Shown: positions 1-5,272 of the stretch, in pieces
Position numbering within the stretch: the first letter of the stretch is position 1
How the letters are laid out: each line of letters opens with the position of its first letter
DNA from: Hydrogenophaga sp.
GTDB taxonomy: Bacteria > Pseudomonadota > Gammaproteobacteria > Burkholderiales > Burkholderiaceae
Direction of reading: 5' to 3'
DNA length: 5,272 nucleotides
Assembly: GCA_025458545.1 (NCBI GenBank)
Contig: JALOSH010000245.1
Location: 1-5,272 of the forward strand
The notes under the pieces: generated by a model
What the model was told of the DNA's origin: nothing
Seen by the model: only the letters and a program-made list of their open reading frames with translations
Databases searched by the model: none
Translations under genes and position numbers: made by a program

Positions 1-221
1 GCGACGTTTTCGGCCAGGCCATGGGCGAAGCCTTCTGCGTCGGCGTGGATCACTTTGCTGACACCGGCGATCTGCGCCGCAGCGGCAGCGGCAGCGCCCG
101 CGCTGTGGCCAGCCACAAGCACGTGCACCTCACCCCCGCACTGAACGGCGGCGGTCACGGTGTTGAAGGTCGCGCCCTTGAGGGAGGCGTTGTCGTGTTC
201 GGCAATGACGAGTGCGGTCAT
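1..221 (-). CDS. etfA: Electron transfer flavoprotein subunit alpha, N-terminal part (cut by window edge)
   Basis: This is the first 73 codons of the ETF alpha subunit; the remaining roughly three quarters, including the FAD-binding C-terminal domain, lies beyond the left edge. The visible part starts MTALVIAEHDN, continues with LKGATFNTVTAA and GGEVHVLVAG, and reaches AQIAGVSKVIHAD, which is the N-terminal Rossmann-like domain typical of beta-proteobacterial EtfA. ETF is a soluble alpha/beta heterodimer that takes electrons from acyl-CoA dehydrogenases and similar flavoenzymes and hands them to ETF:quinone oxidoreductase at the membrane. The ATG at 219-221 lies 2 bases after the etfB stop, with an AAGGTG-like ribosome site inside the end of etfB, so the two genes are probably co-transcribed and translationally coupled. 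Residues 43-49 are seven consecutive alanines on the surface side of the domain, a low-complexity stretch that is common in GC-rich orthologues. Identification is firm because of the pairing with etfB. Confidence 0.93.
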   Translation of the reverse strand, partial: MTALVIAEHDNASLKGATFNTVTAAVQCGGEVHVLVAGHSAGAAAAAAAQIAGVSKVIHADAEGFAHGLAENV

Positions 222-223
222 GA

Positions 224-973
224 TCAGATCACCTTGGCTTCATTCTTGAGTTTTTCGACGAGTGCGGCCACATCGGCCACCTTGACACCGGCGCCGCGCT
301 TGGCCGGCTCGCTGACCTTGAGCGTCTTCAGGCGCGGCGTCACGTCCACACCCAGGTCTTCGGGCTTGACGGTTTCCAGCGGCTTCTTCTTGGCCTTCAT
401 GATGTTGGGCAGCGTCACGTAGCGCGGCTCGTTCAGGCGCAGGTCGGTGGTCACCACGGCCGGCAGTGTCAGCTCCAGCGTCTCCAGGCCACCGTCGATT
501 TCGCGGGTGACTTTGGCTTTGCCGTCGGCCACGTCCACTTTGGACGCAAACGTCGCTTGCGGCAGGTCGGCCAGCGCGGCCAGCATCTGGCCGGTCTGGT
601 TGGCGTCGTCGTCGATCGCCTGCTTGCCCAGGATGACCAGGCCGGGTTGTTCCTTGTCCACCAGCGCCTTGAGCAGTTTGGCCACGGCCAGTGGCTGGAG
701 TTCGACATCGGTCTCGACCAAGATGGCGCGGTCGGCGCCGATGGCCATGGCCGTGCGCAGGGTTTCCTGGCACTGGGCCACGCCGCAGGAGACGGCGATC
801 ACTTCGGTGACGACGCCCTTCTCTTTCAGGCGCACGGCTTCTTCCACCGCGATCTCGTCAAACGGGTTCATGCTCATCTTGACATTGGCAATGTCCACAC
901 CGGTGCCGTCGCTTTTGACGCGCACCTTGACGTTGTAGTCCACCACGCGTTTGACGGGGACGATGACCTTCAT
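224..973 (-). CDS. etfB: Electron transfer flavoprotein subunit beta
   Basis: The 249-residue product has the usual length of ETF beta, which binds AMP structurally and docks with partner dehydrogenases. It begins [31 protein letters not shown] lies at 36-46 and the nucleotide-contact stretch [14 protein letters not shown] at 116-129. Residues about 155-176 (VTREIDGG...[10 protein letters not shown]) match the ETF-beta signature. [12 protein letters not shown] at 188-199 is the recognition loop that in characterised ETFs anchors acyl-CoA dehydrogenases through its leucine and has lysines subject to methylation. I chose the ATG at 971-973 over an in-frame upstream start at 1003 because the family begins MKVIVPVKR and because AGGAG (minus strand, 982-986) lies 8 bases upstream. 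It is the first gene of an etfBA operon. A palindromic operator candidate 49-64 bases upstream suggests repressor control. No truncation or missing residue is seen. Confidence 0.97.
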   Translation of the reverse strand: MKVIVPVKRVVDYNVKVRVKSDGTGVDIANVKMSMNPFDEIAVEEAVRLKEKGVVTEVIAVSCGVAQCQETLRTAMAIGADRAILVETDVELQPLAVAKLLKALVDKEQPGLVILGKQAIDDDANQTGQMLAALADLPQATFASKVDVADGKAKVTREIDGGLETLELTLPAVVTTDLRLNEPRYVTLPNIMKAKKKPLETVKPEDLGVDVTPRLKTLKVSEPAKRGAGVKVADVAALVEKLKNEAKVI

Positions 974-1021
974 AAGGGTTGCTCCTGATGGTTGTGAGAT
1001 CAAAACGGAAAGCCTGGAGAG

Positions 1022-1037
1022 TTGACGTATACGTCAA
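1022..1037. promoter_or_regulatory. Perfect 16-bp palindrome, candidate etfBA operator
   Basis: TTGACGTATACGTCAA is identical to its own reverse complement over all 16 bases; the symmetry ends exactly at its borders. It lies 49-64 bases upstream of the etfB start and begins about 8 bases downstream of a TACAAT hexamer on the minus strand, so it would cover the transcription start, a classic repressor position. The half-site TTGACGT/ACGTCAA resembles, from memory, operators of the MerR-family regulator LiuR, which controls branched-chain amino acid and acyl-CoA degradation genes in proteobacteria. That assignment is inference; another dimeric regulator is possible. Confidence 0.6.
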
Positions 1038-1044
1038 TCAGCGG

Positions 1045-1050
1045 ATTGTA
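1045..1050 (-). promoter_or_regulatory. Candidate -10 box of etfBA (TACAAT)
   Basis: Read on the minus strand, the hexamer is TACAAT, five of six matches to the sigma-70 -10 consensus. It would start transcription near 1038, giving a leader of about 65 bases before etfB. No good -35 hexamer is seen 16-18 bases upstream, so this promoter would be weak or activator-dependent, or not real. The palindrome immediately downstream makes it the more attractive of two etf promoter candidates. Confidence 0.35.
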
Positions 1051-1073
1051 TGCGCCACGCGACGGCCGATGGC

Positions 1074-1109
1074 CTGGGACCTTAAGAGCAGGGAATTGGG
1101 CGGTCCCAG
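1074..1109. repeat. Spaced 8-bp inverted repeat
   Basis: CTGGGACC at 1074-1081 is exactly the reverse complement of GGTCCCAG at 1102-1109, with 20 bases between. It could form a hairpin in an etf leader started at the farther upstream -10 box (1136-1141), or be a two-half-site protein target. No T-run follows on either strand, so it is not an intrinsic terminator. A repeat of this size can occur by chance within a few hundred bases. Confidence 0.4.
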
Positions 1110-1135
1110 AAAATCGAACGATCGTGCTTTTTTGG

Positions 1136-1141
1136 ATTATA
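1136..1141 (-). promoter_or_regulatory. Alternative -10 box for etfBA (TATAAT)
   Basis: The minus strand reads exactly TATAAT here, the full sigma-70 -10 consensus, which is rare in DNA this GC-rich. The bases at the expected -35 position (CGTGCC or neighbours around 1158-1165) match the consensus poorly. If used, the etfB leader would be about 155 bases and would contain the inverted repeat at 1074-1109 and the palindrome at 1022-1037. Confidence 0.35.
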
Positions 1142-1204
1142 GGCGAACGCTCGGTGCGGGCACGAAGAAATCCCTTGCGAGCCAGCGTCCTCCTCGACCA
1201 GACC

Positions 1205-1230
1205 ATTAACCAACCAATTGGTCGGTTAAT
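1205..1230. promoter_or_regulatory. 26-bp near-perfect palindrome, TetR-type operator candidate
   Basis: The two 13-base arms meet at the centre between 1217 and 1218 and pair at 12 of 13 positions; the only mismatch is 1212/1223. The left arm reads ATTAACCAACCAA and the right arm TTGGTCGGTTAAT. The ACCxACC...GGTxGGT pattern with AT-rich flanks is characteristic of many TetR-family operators, an inference from general knowledge of that family. It lies 105 bases upstream of the TRAP binding-protein start and outside the region likely to carry the etf start sites, so TRAP control is the simpler reading. The cognate regulator is not in this window. Confidence 0.65.
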
Positions 1231-1268
1231 TCGGGTAAGTCTGGAGGCGCGACCGCAGGGTATCGACC

Positions 1269-1274
1269 TATAGT
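1269..1274 (+). promoter_or_regulatory. Possible -10 box of the TRAP operon (TATAGT)
   Basis: TATAGT matches five of six bases of the -10 consensus and lies 60 bases upstream of the binding-protein ATG, a plausible distance. The expected -35 site (about 1245-1251) is GC-rich and does not resemble TTGACA. The 26-bp palindrome ends 38 bases upstream of this hexamer, so a bound protein would sit at or just upstream of the -35 region. Weak evidence overall. Confidence 0.25.
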
Positions 1275-1334
1275 GGTTTTCACCCGAGTGCAGGCCACCC
1301 GTTCCCCCATCAACCCGGTCCCAGGAATCCCATC

Positions 1335-2351
1335 ATGAAAGTTCGTCACGCCTTTGCCGCCGCCATCGCCACCACGGTGCTGGCCAGCGGCGCGGTCTCC
1401 GCCCAGACGGTGTTCACCGTTTCCAGCTGGCTGCCACCGACCCACACCCTCTCCACGGTGCAAAAGAACTGGTGCGACCTGCTGGAGAAAGAAAGCGCCG
1501 GGCGCATGAAGTGCAACATCCTGCCCAAGGGTGTGGTGGCTGCCCCGGGCACTTTCGATGCGGTTCGTGATGGCCTGGCCGACATTTCCTACACGGTGGA
1601 CGGCTACACGCCGGGCCGATTCATCAACACCCAGGTGGCGGAGTTCCCCTTCCTTGGCAACAGCGCCACCGCCACGTCGGTGGCCTACCAGCGCATCTAC
1701 AACAAGTACTTTGCGCCGCTGGGCGAGCACCGGGGCGTGAAAGCCCTGGCTGTGTTCACCCACGGCCCCGGCATCATCTTCAACACCAAGAAGCCGGTGA
1801 CCTCGGCCGCCGACGCGGCCTCGCTGAAGTTCCGCATCGGTGGCGGCAACATCAACGAACTCTCCAAGGCCATGGGCTGGAACACCACGCTGAAGGCCGC
1901 GCCCGAGTCGTTTGAGCTGCTGTCCACCGGCGTGATGGATGGCACCTTCTTCCCGGACGAGTCGGTGGCATCGTTCAAGCTCAGCATGATCAAACACGCC
2001 ACCACTTTCCCCGGTGGCCTGTACAACACCAGTTTCGTGTTCATGATGAACCAGGACAAGTACCGCTCCCTGTCGGCACAGGACAAAGCCGTGGTCGACA
2101 AGCTGTCGGGCGAAGTGGCCGCACGCATGTTCGGCGAAGGCTGGGACAAGGTGGATGCCGCGAGCCGCGACGGCGTGCAGAAGGCCCAGGGCGTGGCCCG
2201 CATCATGGCCAACAAGGCCTTCGTCAAGGCCGTGGCCGACAAGCAGGACTACCTGGAGACCAAATGGGCGGCGAGCGCCCAGGTCAAAGGTCTCAAAGAT
2301 CCCAAAAAGGTGCTGGCCGAGTTCCGCGCTGAGATCGCCAAGGTAAAGTAA
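1335..2351 (+). CDS. TRAP transporter periplasmic substrate-binding protein, DctP family
   Basis: This 338-residue protein is the extracytoplasmic receptor of a TRAP (tripartite ATP-independent periplasmic) carrier: it captures a substrate, usually a carboxylate, and delivers it to the membrane subunits. Residues 1-23 form a Sec signal peptide (Lys/Arg start, hydrophobic core, VSA before Q24). The mature part shows DctP-family marks: SSWLPPTHTL near 29-39, FDAVRDGLADISY near 74-86, EFPFLG near 103-108 and SLKFRIGG at 163-170. By family analogy R167 is the arginine that pairs with the substrate carboxylate. The start is supported by AGGA at 1323-1326, 8 bases upstream. It is the first gene of the TRAP operon, with the membrane subunits 100 bases downstream. 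Two cysteines only, C47 and C60, lie in the mature protein and might form a disulfide. The substrate cannot be named from sequence; I give no gene symbol because dctP would imply C4-dicarboxylates. Confidence 0.94.
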   Translation: MKVRHAFAAAIATTVLASGAVSAQTVFTVSSWLPPTHTLSTVQKNWCDLLEKESAGRMKCNILPKGVVAAPGTFDAVRDGLADISYTVDGYTPGRFINTQVAEFPFLGNSATATSVAYQRIYNKYFAPLGEHRGVKALAVFTHGPGIIFNTKKPVTSAADAASLKFRIGGGNINELSKAMGWNTTLKAAPESFELLSTGVMDGTFFPDESVASFKLSMIKHATTFPGGLYNTSFVFMMNQDKYRSLSAQDKAVVDKLSGEVAARMFGEGWDKVDAASRDGVQKAQGVARIMANKAFVKAVADKQDYLETKWAASAQVKGLKDPKKVLAEFRAEIAKVK

Positions 2352-2390
2352 ACCAGCGTCAGCCACACAGCGCGACTGCGGCCGCGCTTC

Positions 2391-2430
2391 GGGGCCGATG
2401 GGGCAGCGAACCGGCTGGCCCATCGGCCCC
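2391..2430 (+). other. Strong stem-loop between binding-protein and membrane-subunit genes
   Basis: GGGGCCGATGGG (2391-2402) pairs perfectly with CCCATCGGCCCC (2419-2430). After one G-G mismatch, CAGC (2404-2407) pairs with GCTG (2414-2417), leaving a 6-base loop. It begins 40 bases after the binding-protein stop and ends 21 bases before the next ATG. No T-run follows, so it is not a standard intrinsic terminator. In binding-protein transport operons such hairpins often protect the 3' end of the upstream message from exonucleases, giving more receptor than membrane subunit; that role is inferred here. CGGCC at 2379-2383 could pair with 2393-2397 as a weaker competing fold. Confidence 0.75.
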
Positions 2431-2451
2431 ATTCACATGCGGAAATCAAAC

Positions 2452-2964
2452 ATGCACAAAACGATCGAGCGGCTGCTGTACTGGTCCACCGGCATCATGG
2501 CCGCCATGGCGCTGTTTTCCATCATGCTGCTGACGGTGGTGGACGTCACCGGCCGCAAGTTCTTTGACAACTCCGTGCCCGGTGGACTGGAGCTCACCGA
2601 GATGCTCATGGTGGTGGTGATCTTCGGCGCCCTGCCGCTGGTGTCGTGGCGCGGCGAGCATGTGGTGTTCGACACGCTGGACGGATTCATTCCTGGCTGG
2701 CTGCGCGGTGTTCAGGCGCGGGTGATCCACCTGGTGTGCGCGGGCACTTTTGTTTTTCTGGGCCGGCTGATGGTGCTGCGCGCCGAACGTTTTGCCGAAT
2801 ACGGCGACACCACGGTGTACCTGGCACTCTCTATCGCGCCCATCGCCTGGCTGATGGCCGCGCTGCTGGCGCTCACCGGCCTGGCCCACCTGCTGCTGGC
2901 CTTCTTGCCTGCACCGGCGGCACAGGATGCACCGGCCCATGCCGCTTCGGGAGAAGGCGCATGA
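2452..2964 (+). CDS. TRAP transporter small membrane subunit, DctQ family
   Basis: The 170-residue product is the small inner-membrane subunit that pairs with the large DctM-type subunit in TRAP carriers. Four hydrophobic segments are visible at about 11-31, 50-66, 91-108 and 125-151. The family motif DVTGRKFFD at 31-39 followed by PGGLELTEMLMV at 43-54 and then IFGALPLV identifies it. The C-terminus (about 152-170) is a soluble Ala/Pro/Gly-rich tail with no recognisable domain. I chose the ATG at 2452 because the protein then starts MHKTIERLLYW in the family's manner and a weak GGAAA lies 6 bases upstream. An ATG at 2437 would add five residues, and an earlier start at 2398 would lie inside the intergenic stem-loop. 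Its stop overlaps the next start as ATGA, pointing to translational coupling and matched amounts of both membrane subunits. Confidence 0.92.
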   Translation: MHKTIERLLYWSTGIMAAMALFSIMLLTVVDVTGRKFFDNSVPGGLELTEMLMVVVIFGALPLVSWRGEHVVFDTLDGFIPGWLRGVQARVIHLVCAGTFVFLGRLMVLRAERFAEYGDTTVYLALSIAPIAWLMAALLALTGLAHLLLAFLPAPAAQDAPAHAASGEGA

Positions 2965-4217
2965 TCGAAGCGCTGCTGGGCTTTCTGGCCGTCTTCACGC
3001 TGGCCTTCATGCGGGTGCCGCTCGCGGTTGCCATGTCCATCGCGGGCCTGGTGGGCCTGGGCCTGATGCGTGGCTGGCAGCCGGCCTTTGCCAGCACCAG
3101 CCAGACGATTTTCGAGACCGGCTTCCACTACGTGCTGTCGGTGATCCCGTTGTTCGTACTGATGGGCAACTTCGTCGCCCGAGCCGGCATGGCCAAAGAA
3201 CTGTTCACCGCCGCGAACGCCTTTGTGGGCCACAAACGGGGTGGCCTGGCCATGGCGAGCATCATCGCTTCGGGCGGCTTCGGCTCGATCTGCGGATCGT
3301 CCATCGCCACCGCCGCCACCATGACCCGCGTGGCCTACCCGGAGATGAAGGCGCACGGCTACAAGGACACGCTGGCCACCGGCGCCATCGCCTCCGGCGG
3401 CACGCTGGGCATCCTGATCCCACCCTCCACCATCCTGGTGATCTACGGGATCATCACCGAGACCGACATCGGCAAGCTGTTTGTCGCCGGCATCCTGCCG
3501 GGCATCGTGGCCATCACCTGCCTGTGTCTGGCGGTGGTGTTCGTCACCTGGCGCGACCCGTCGGCCGGGCCACCGGCCGAGCGCTTCACCTGGCGCCAGC
3601 GCTTGGCGGCCATCCGGGGCATCTGGGGCGTGGCCCTGCTGTTCGGGCTGGTCATTGGCGGGATCTACGGTGGCGTGTTCACCGCCACCGAAGGCGCCGG
3701 CGTGGGTGCTGCGGGCGCTTTTCTGTTCGCGCTGCTGCGCGGCACGCTGCGCCCGCGTGTGCTGCTGGACATCCTGGTTGAGAGCACGCGCACCACCGCC
3801 ATGCTGTTCATGATCCTGATCGGCGCGATGATCTTCACCAACTTCATCAACTTCACCAGCATGCCGGGTGACCTGCGCGACTTCGTGCTGGCCCACAGCC
3901 CCAGCCCGATCATGGTGGTGGTGATGATGATGGGCATCTACCTGGTGCTGGGCATGGTGATGGAAGAGCTGGCCATCGTGTTGCTGACCATTCCCGTGTT
4001 TTTCCCGGTCATCGTCGGGCTGGGTTTCGACCCGGTCTGGTTCGGCATCCTGATCGTGACCATCGTGGAGATCGGCATGATCTCGCCGCCGGTGGGCCTG
4101 AACCTGTTTGTCATCAACTCGCTGCTGCCCAACGTGAACCTGGGTGTGCTGTACCGCGGCGTCATCCTGATCGCTTTCCCGGCCATTGCGCTGTGGCTGC
4201 CCAGCCTCATGCGCTGA
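2961..4217 (+). CDS. TRAP transporter large membrane subunit, DctM family
   Basis: This 418-residue, very hydrophobic protein is the transport-catalysing subunit of the TRAP carrier, an inner-membrane secondary transporter that generally uses a sodium gradient. It has about a dozen membrane segments and the internally repeated elevator-type fold of the family. Visible motifs are IPLFVLMGNFVARAG at 62-76, GGFGSICGSSIATAATM at 105-121, GTLGILIPPS at 147-156, FTATEGAGVGA at 240-250, GMVMEELAIVLLTIPVFFP at 331-349 and EIGMISPPVGLNLFVI at 370-385. The paired Gly/Ser/Pro-rich stretches near 105-156 and 331-385 correspond to substrate- and ion-binding hairpins in known structures. The start at 2961 overlaps the small-subunit stop by 4 bases and has GGGAG 7 bases upstream; the open frame extends farther upstream but only as an overlap of the small subunit. 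Length is normal, and no break is seen. The gene ends 4 bases from a convergent neighbour. Confidence 0.96.
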   Translation: MIEALLGFLAVFTLAFMRVPLAVAMSIAGLVGLGLMRGWQPAFASTSQTIFETGFHYVLSVIPLFVLMGNFVARAGMAKELFTAANAFVGHKRGGLAMASIIASGGFGSICGSSIATAATMTRVAYPEMKAHGYKDTLATGAIASGGTLGILIPPSTILVIYGIITETDIGKLFVAGILPGIVAITCLCLAVVFVTWRDPSAGPPAERFTWRQRLAAIRGIWGVALLFGLVIGGIYGGVFTATEGAGVGAAGAFLFALLRGTLRPRVLLDILVESTRTTAMLFMILIGAMIFTNFINFTSMPGDLRDFVLAHSPSPIMVVVMMMGIYLVLGMVMEELAIVLLTIPVFFPVIVGLGFDPVWFGILIVTIVEIGMISPPVGLNLFVINSLLPNVNLGVLYRGVILIAFPAIALWLPSLMR

Positions 4218-4221
4218 ACGA

Positions 4222-5272
4222 TCAGGTGCCCTGCTTCACATGCACGATGCGCTGCGGGTAGGGGATCTCGACGCCGTGCTCCCGCAGCGCCCGCAGGATG
4301 GCCAGGTTGATCTCTGAGCGCGCGTTGAGCTGACCATTTTCGGGGTCGGCGATCCAGTAGCCGAGCGTGAACTCCAGGCCATCCGCGCCAAAGGCCGACA
4401 GCGCGGCATTCGGAACCGGCTCCTTGAGCACCCTTGTCTGACTCAGCGCCGCGTCCACCAGCAGGCGCCGCACCAGGTCCACGTCGCTGTCGTAGGCGAC
4501 CGACACCACGGTGGATTGCCACACCCTGGGATCGGCCAGCGACAGGTTTTCGACCCGCTGGGTGATCAGCATTTCGTTGGGCACGATGGATTCGCGCCCG
4601 GTGGCCGAGCGGATCACGGTGTAGCGGGTGGTGATGTCGGTGATGCGGCCCTCGAAGTTGTCCACTTTCACGTTGTCACCGATGCGCATGCTGCGTTCGG
4701 CCAGGATCACGAAACCACTGACGTAGTTGGCGGCCAGCTTCTGCAGGCCAAAGCCAATGCCCACGCCCACCGCACCACCCAGCACCGACAGCGCCGTCAG
4801 GTCGATGCCCACCGCCGACAGCGCGAAGATCAAGCCCAGGAACATCAGCAGCGCACGCGTGGCGTTGCTCAGCGCCTTGCGCAAGGACAGGTCTCCGCCG
4901 ATGGCGGATTTGAGCAGCCGCGATTCGATCGCCGCCGAAATCCACAGCGTCACGATCAGCATGGCGCCGGCCGTCAGCGCGCCCTCGATCAGGGTGCGCA
5001 GGCTCACCGTGCTGGCGCCGATCTTCCAGGTGATCTGGTCCATCTCTTCCAGCACCAGGGGCAGCAAGCCACTGACCCAGAGCACCATCGCGCCCCAGGC
5101 CAGCCAGGAAATGGTGCGCTCCAGCACCCGCACCCAAGGCGCCTGGGAAAACGCCGCTTGCAGCACCTTGACGCCCAGGCGGATCACCACCAGCGACACC
5201 AGTACCGGGATGGCGACCTTGAACACCGCCGGTGTCAGGTGCCCGACGAGGGCAGCGCGCGCCACATAGGCC
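4222..5272 (-). CDS. MscS-family mechanosensitive ion channel, 5' end beyond window
   Basis: The frame stays open to the right edge, giving 350 codons; a GTG at 5263-5265 is probably internal, so the N-terminus is missing. Such channels open under membrane tension and release solutes during osmotic downshock. Residue numbers below count from that GTG. Hydrophobic segments lie at about 12-33, 53-72, 90-111 and 133-153. The pore helix and following beta domain are unmistakable: GGAVGVGIGFGLQKLAANYVSG (163-184, written here only as a landmark span), then AERSMRIGDNV at 189-199 and GRESIVPNEMLI at 223-234. The alpha/beta vestibule domain follows to the end (YPQRIVHVKQGT). The GFGLQ..AANYVSG version of the pore helix is closer to KefA/MscK-like and plant-type members than to E. 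coli MscS. Extra N-terminal helices fit a long-form channel. It is convergent with the TRAP operon and probably functionally unrelated to it. Confidence 0.93.
   Translation of the reverse strand, partial: AYVARAALVGHLTPAVFKVAIPVLVSLVVIRLGVKVLQAAFSQAPWVRVLERTISWLAWGAMVLWVSGLLPLVLEEMDQITWKIGASTVSLRTLIEGALTAGAMLIVTLWISAAIESRLLKSAIGGDLSLRKALSNATRALLMFLGLIFALSAVGIDLTALSVLGGAVGVGIGFGLQKLAANYVSGFVILAERSMRIGDNVKVDNFEGRITDITTRYTVIRSATGRESIVPNEMLITQRVENLSLADPRVWQSTVVSVAYDSDVDLVRRLLVDAALSQTRVLKEPVPNAALSAFGADGLEFTLGYWIADPENGQLNARSEINLAILRALREHGVEIPYPQRIVHVKQGT

Larger units (their letters stand above)
974..1334. other. Divergent intergenic control region between etfBA and the TRAP operon
   Basis: This 361-base stretch separates two divergent operons and contains no convincing gene; short open frames on both strands lack ribosome sites and family resemblance. 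Parts of it are more AT-rich than the flanking genes. It holds two palindromes of different sequence (1022-1037 and 1205-1230), a spaced 8-bp inverted repeat (1074-1081 with 1102-1109), and -10-like hexamers on both strands. Such density suggests that both operons are regulated here, perhaps by different repressors. No transcription start can be fixed from sequence alone. Confidence 0.85.

Noticed and set aside
974..1003. A longer etfB start at 1003 adding ten residues
   Set aside because: The extra residues are not in the family, and the proper ribosome site at 982-986 serves the ATG at 973.
1032..1037. TTGACG within the 16-bp palindrome as a -35 box for etfBA
   Set aside because: No -10-like hexamer lies 16-18 bases downstream on the minus strand, where the sequence is GC-rich; the match is better explained by palindrome symmetry.
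1118..1133. The small palindrome ACGATCGT followed by a T-run as a plus-strand terminator
   Set aside because: An 8-base palindrome has no loop and only a short possible stem, and no plus-strand gene ends just upstream.
2391..2430. The intergenic hairpin as a Rho-independent terminator
   Set aside because: The stem is strong, but the bases after it are ATTCACATGC rather than a T-run, and an intact operon continues 21 bases later.
1206..2432. A 408-codon minus-strand open frame opposite the binding-protein gene
   Set aside because: It has no family resemblance, is rich in His, Gly and Arg as expected for a shadow frame in GC-rich DNA, and lies wholly opposite a clear DctP-family gene.
2398..2451. 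An upstream start for the small TRAP subunit at 2398
   Set aside because: It would begin inside the intergenic stem-loop, has no ribosome site and adds a non-hydrophobic leader that the family lacks.
2712..3896. A 394-codon minus-strand open frame opposite the TRAP membrane genes
   Set aside because: Its composition (Gln, His, Asp, Gly, Ala-rich, no hydrophobic pattern) is that of the complement of a membrane-protein gene; there is no ribosome site or recognisable domain.
1..5272. Presence of a new defence, mobile or otherwise undescribed system
   Set aside because: All five genes belong to well-known families with intact motifs, base composition is even, and there are no direct-repeat arrays, insertion ends, integrase remnants or orphan conserved frames.

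Overview
The window is GC-rich chromosomal DNA with strong G/C preference at third codon positions. The protein sequences (EtfB/EtfA, a DctP-type TRAP binding protein, a KefA-like MscS channel) look like those of beta-proteobacteria, most likely a Comamonadaceae-type member of the Burkholderiales. This placement rests on sequence character and memory of related proteins, not on a database search. I see no mobile element, tRNA, rRNA or CRISPR array.

Layout. Positions 1-973 hold the electron transfer flavoprotein operon on the minus strand: etfB is complete (224-973) and is followed after 2 bases by etfA, which runs off the left edge (1-221). Positions 974-1334 are a 361-base divergent control region. 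Positions 1335-4217 hold a complete three-component TRAP transporter on the plus strand: periplasmic binding protein (1335-2351), small membrane subunit (2452-2964) and large membrane subunit (2961-4217). The two membrane genes overlap by 4 bases. A strong stem-loop (2391-2430) separates the binding-protein gene from the membrane genes. Positions 4222-5272 hold a convergent minus-strand MscS-family mechanosensitive channel gene whose 5' end lies beyond the right edge.

How they may work together. EtfBA collects electrons from acyl-CoA dehydrogenases and related flavoenzymes and passes them to the quinone pool through ETF:quinone oxidoreductase. The TRAP transporter imports an organic acid, not identifiable here, using an ion gradient. 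The divergent arrangement suggests, but does not prove, that the imported acid is broken down by an ETF-dependent dehydrogenase. The mechanosensitive channel is probably an unrelated housekeeping neighbour.

The most informative non-coding content is in the divergent region. A perfect 16-bp palindrome (1022-1037) sits just downstream of a candidate etf -10 box. A near-perfect 26-bp palindrome (1205-1230) with TetR-operator character lies on the TRAP side. No regulator gene is present in the window. The genes themselves belong to well-known families; I found no convincing previously undescribed system.
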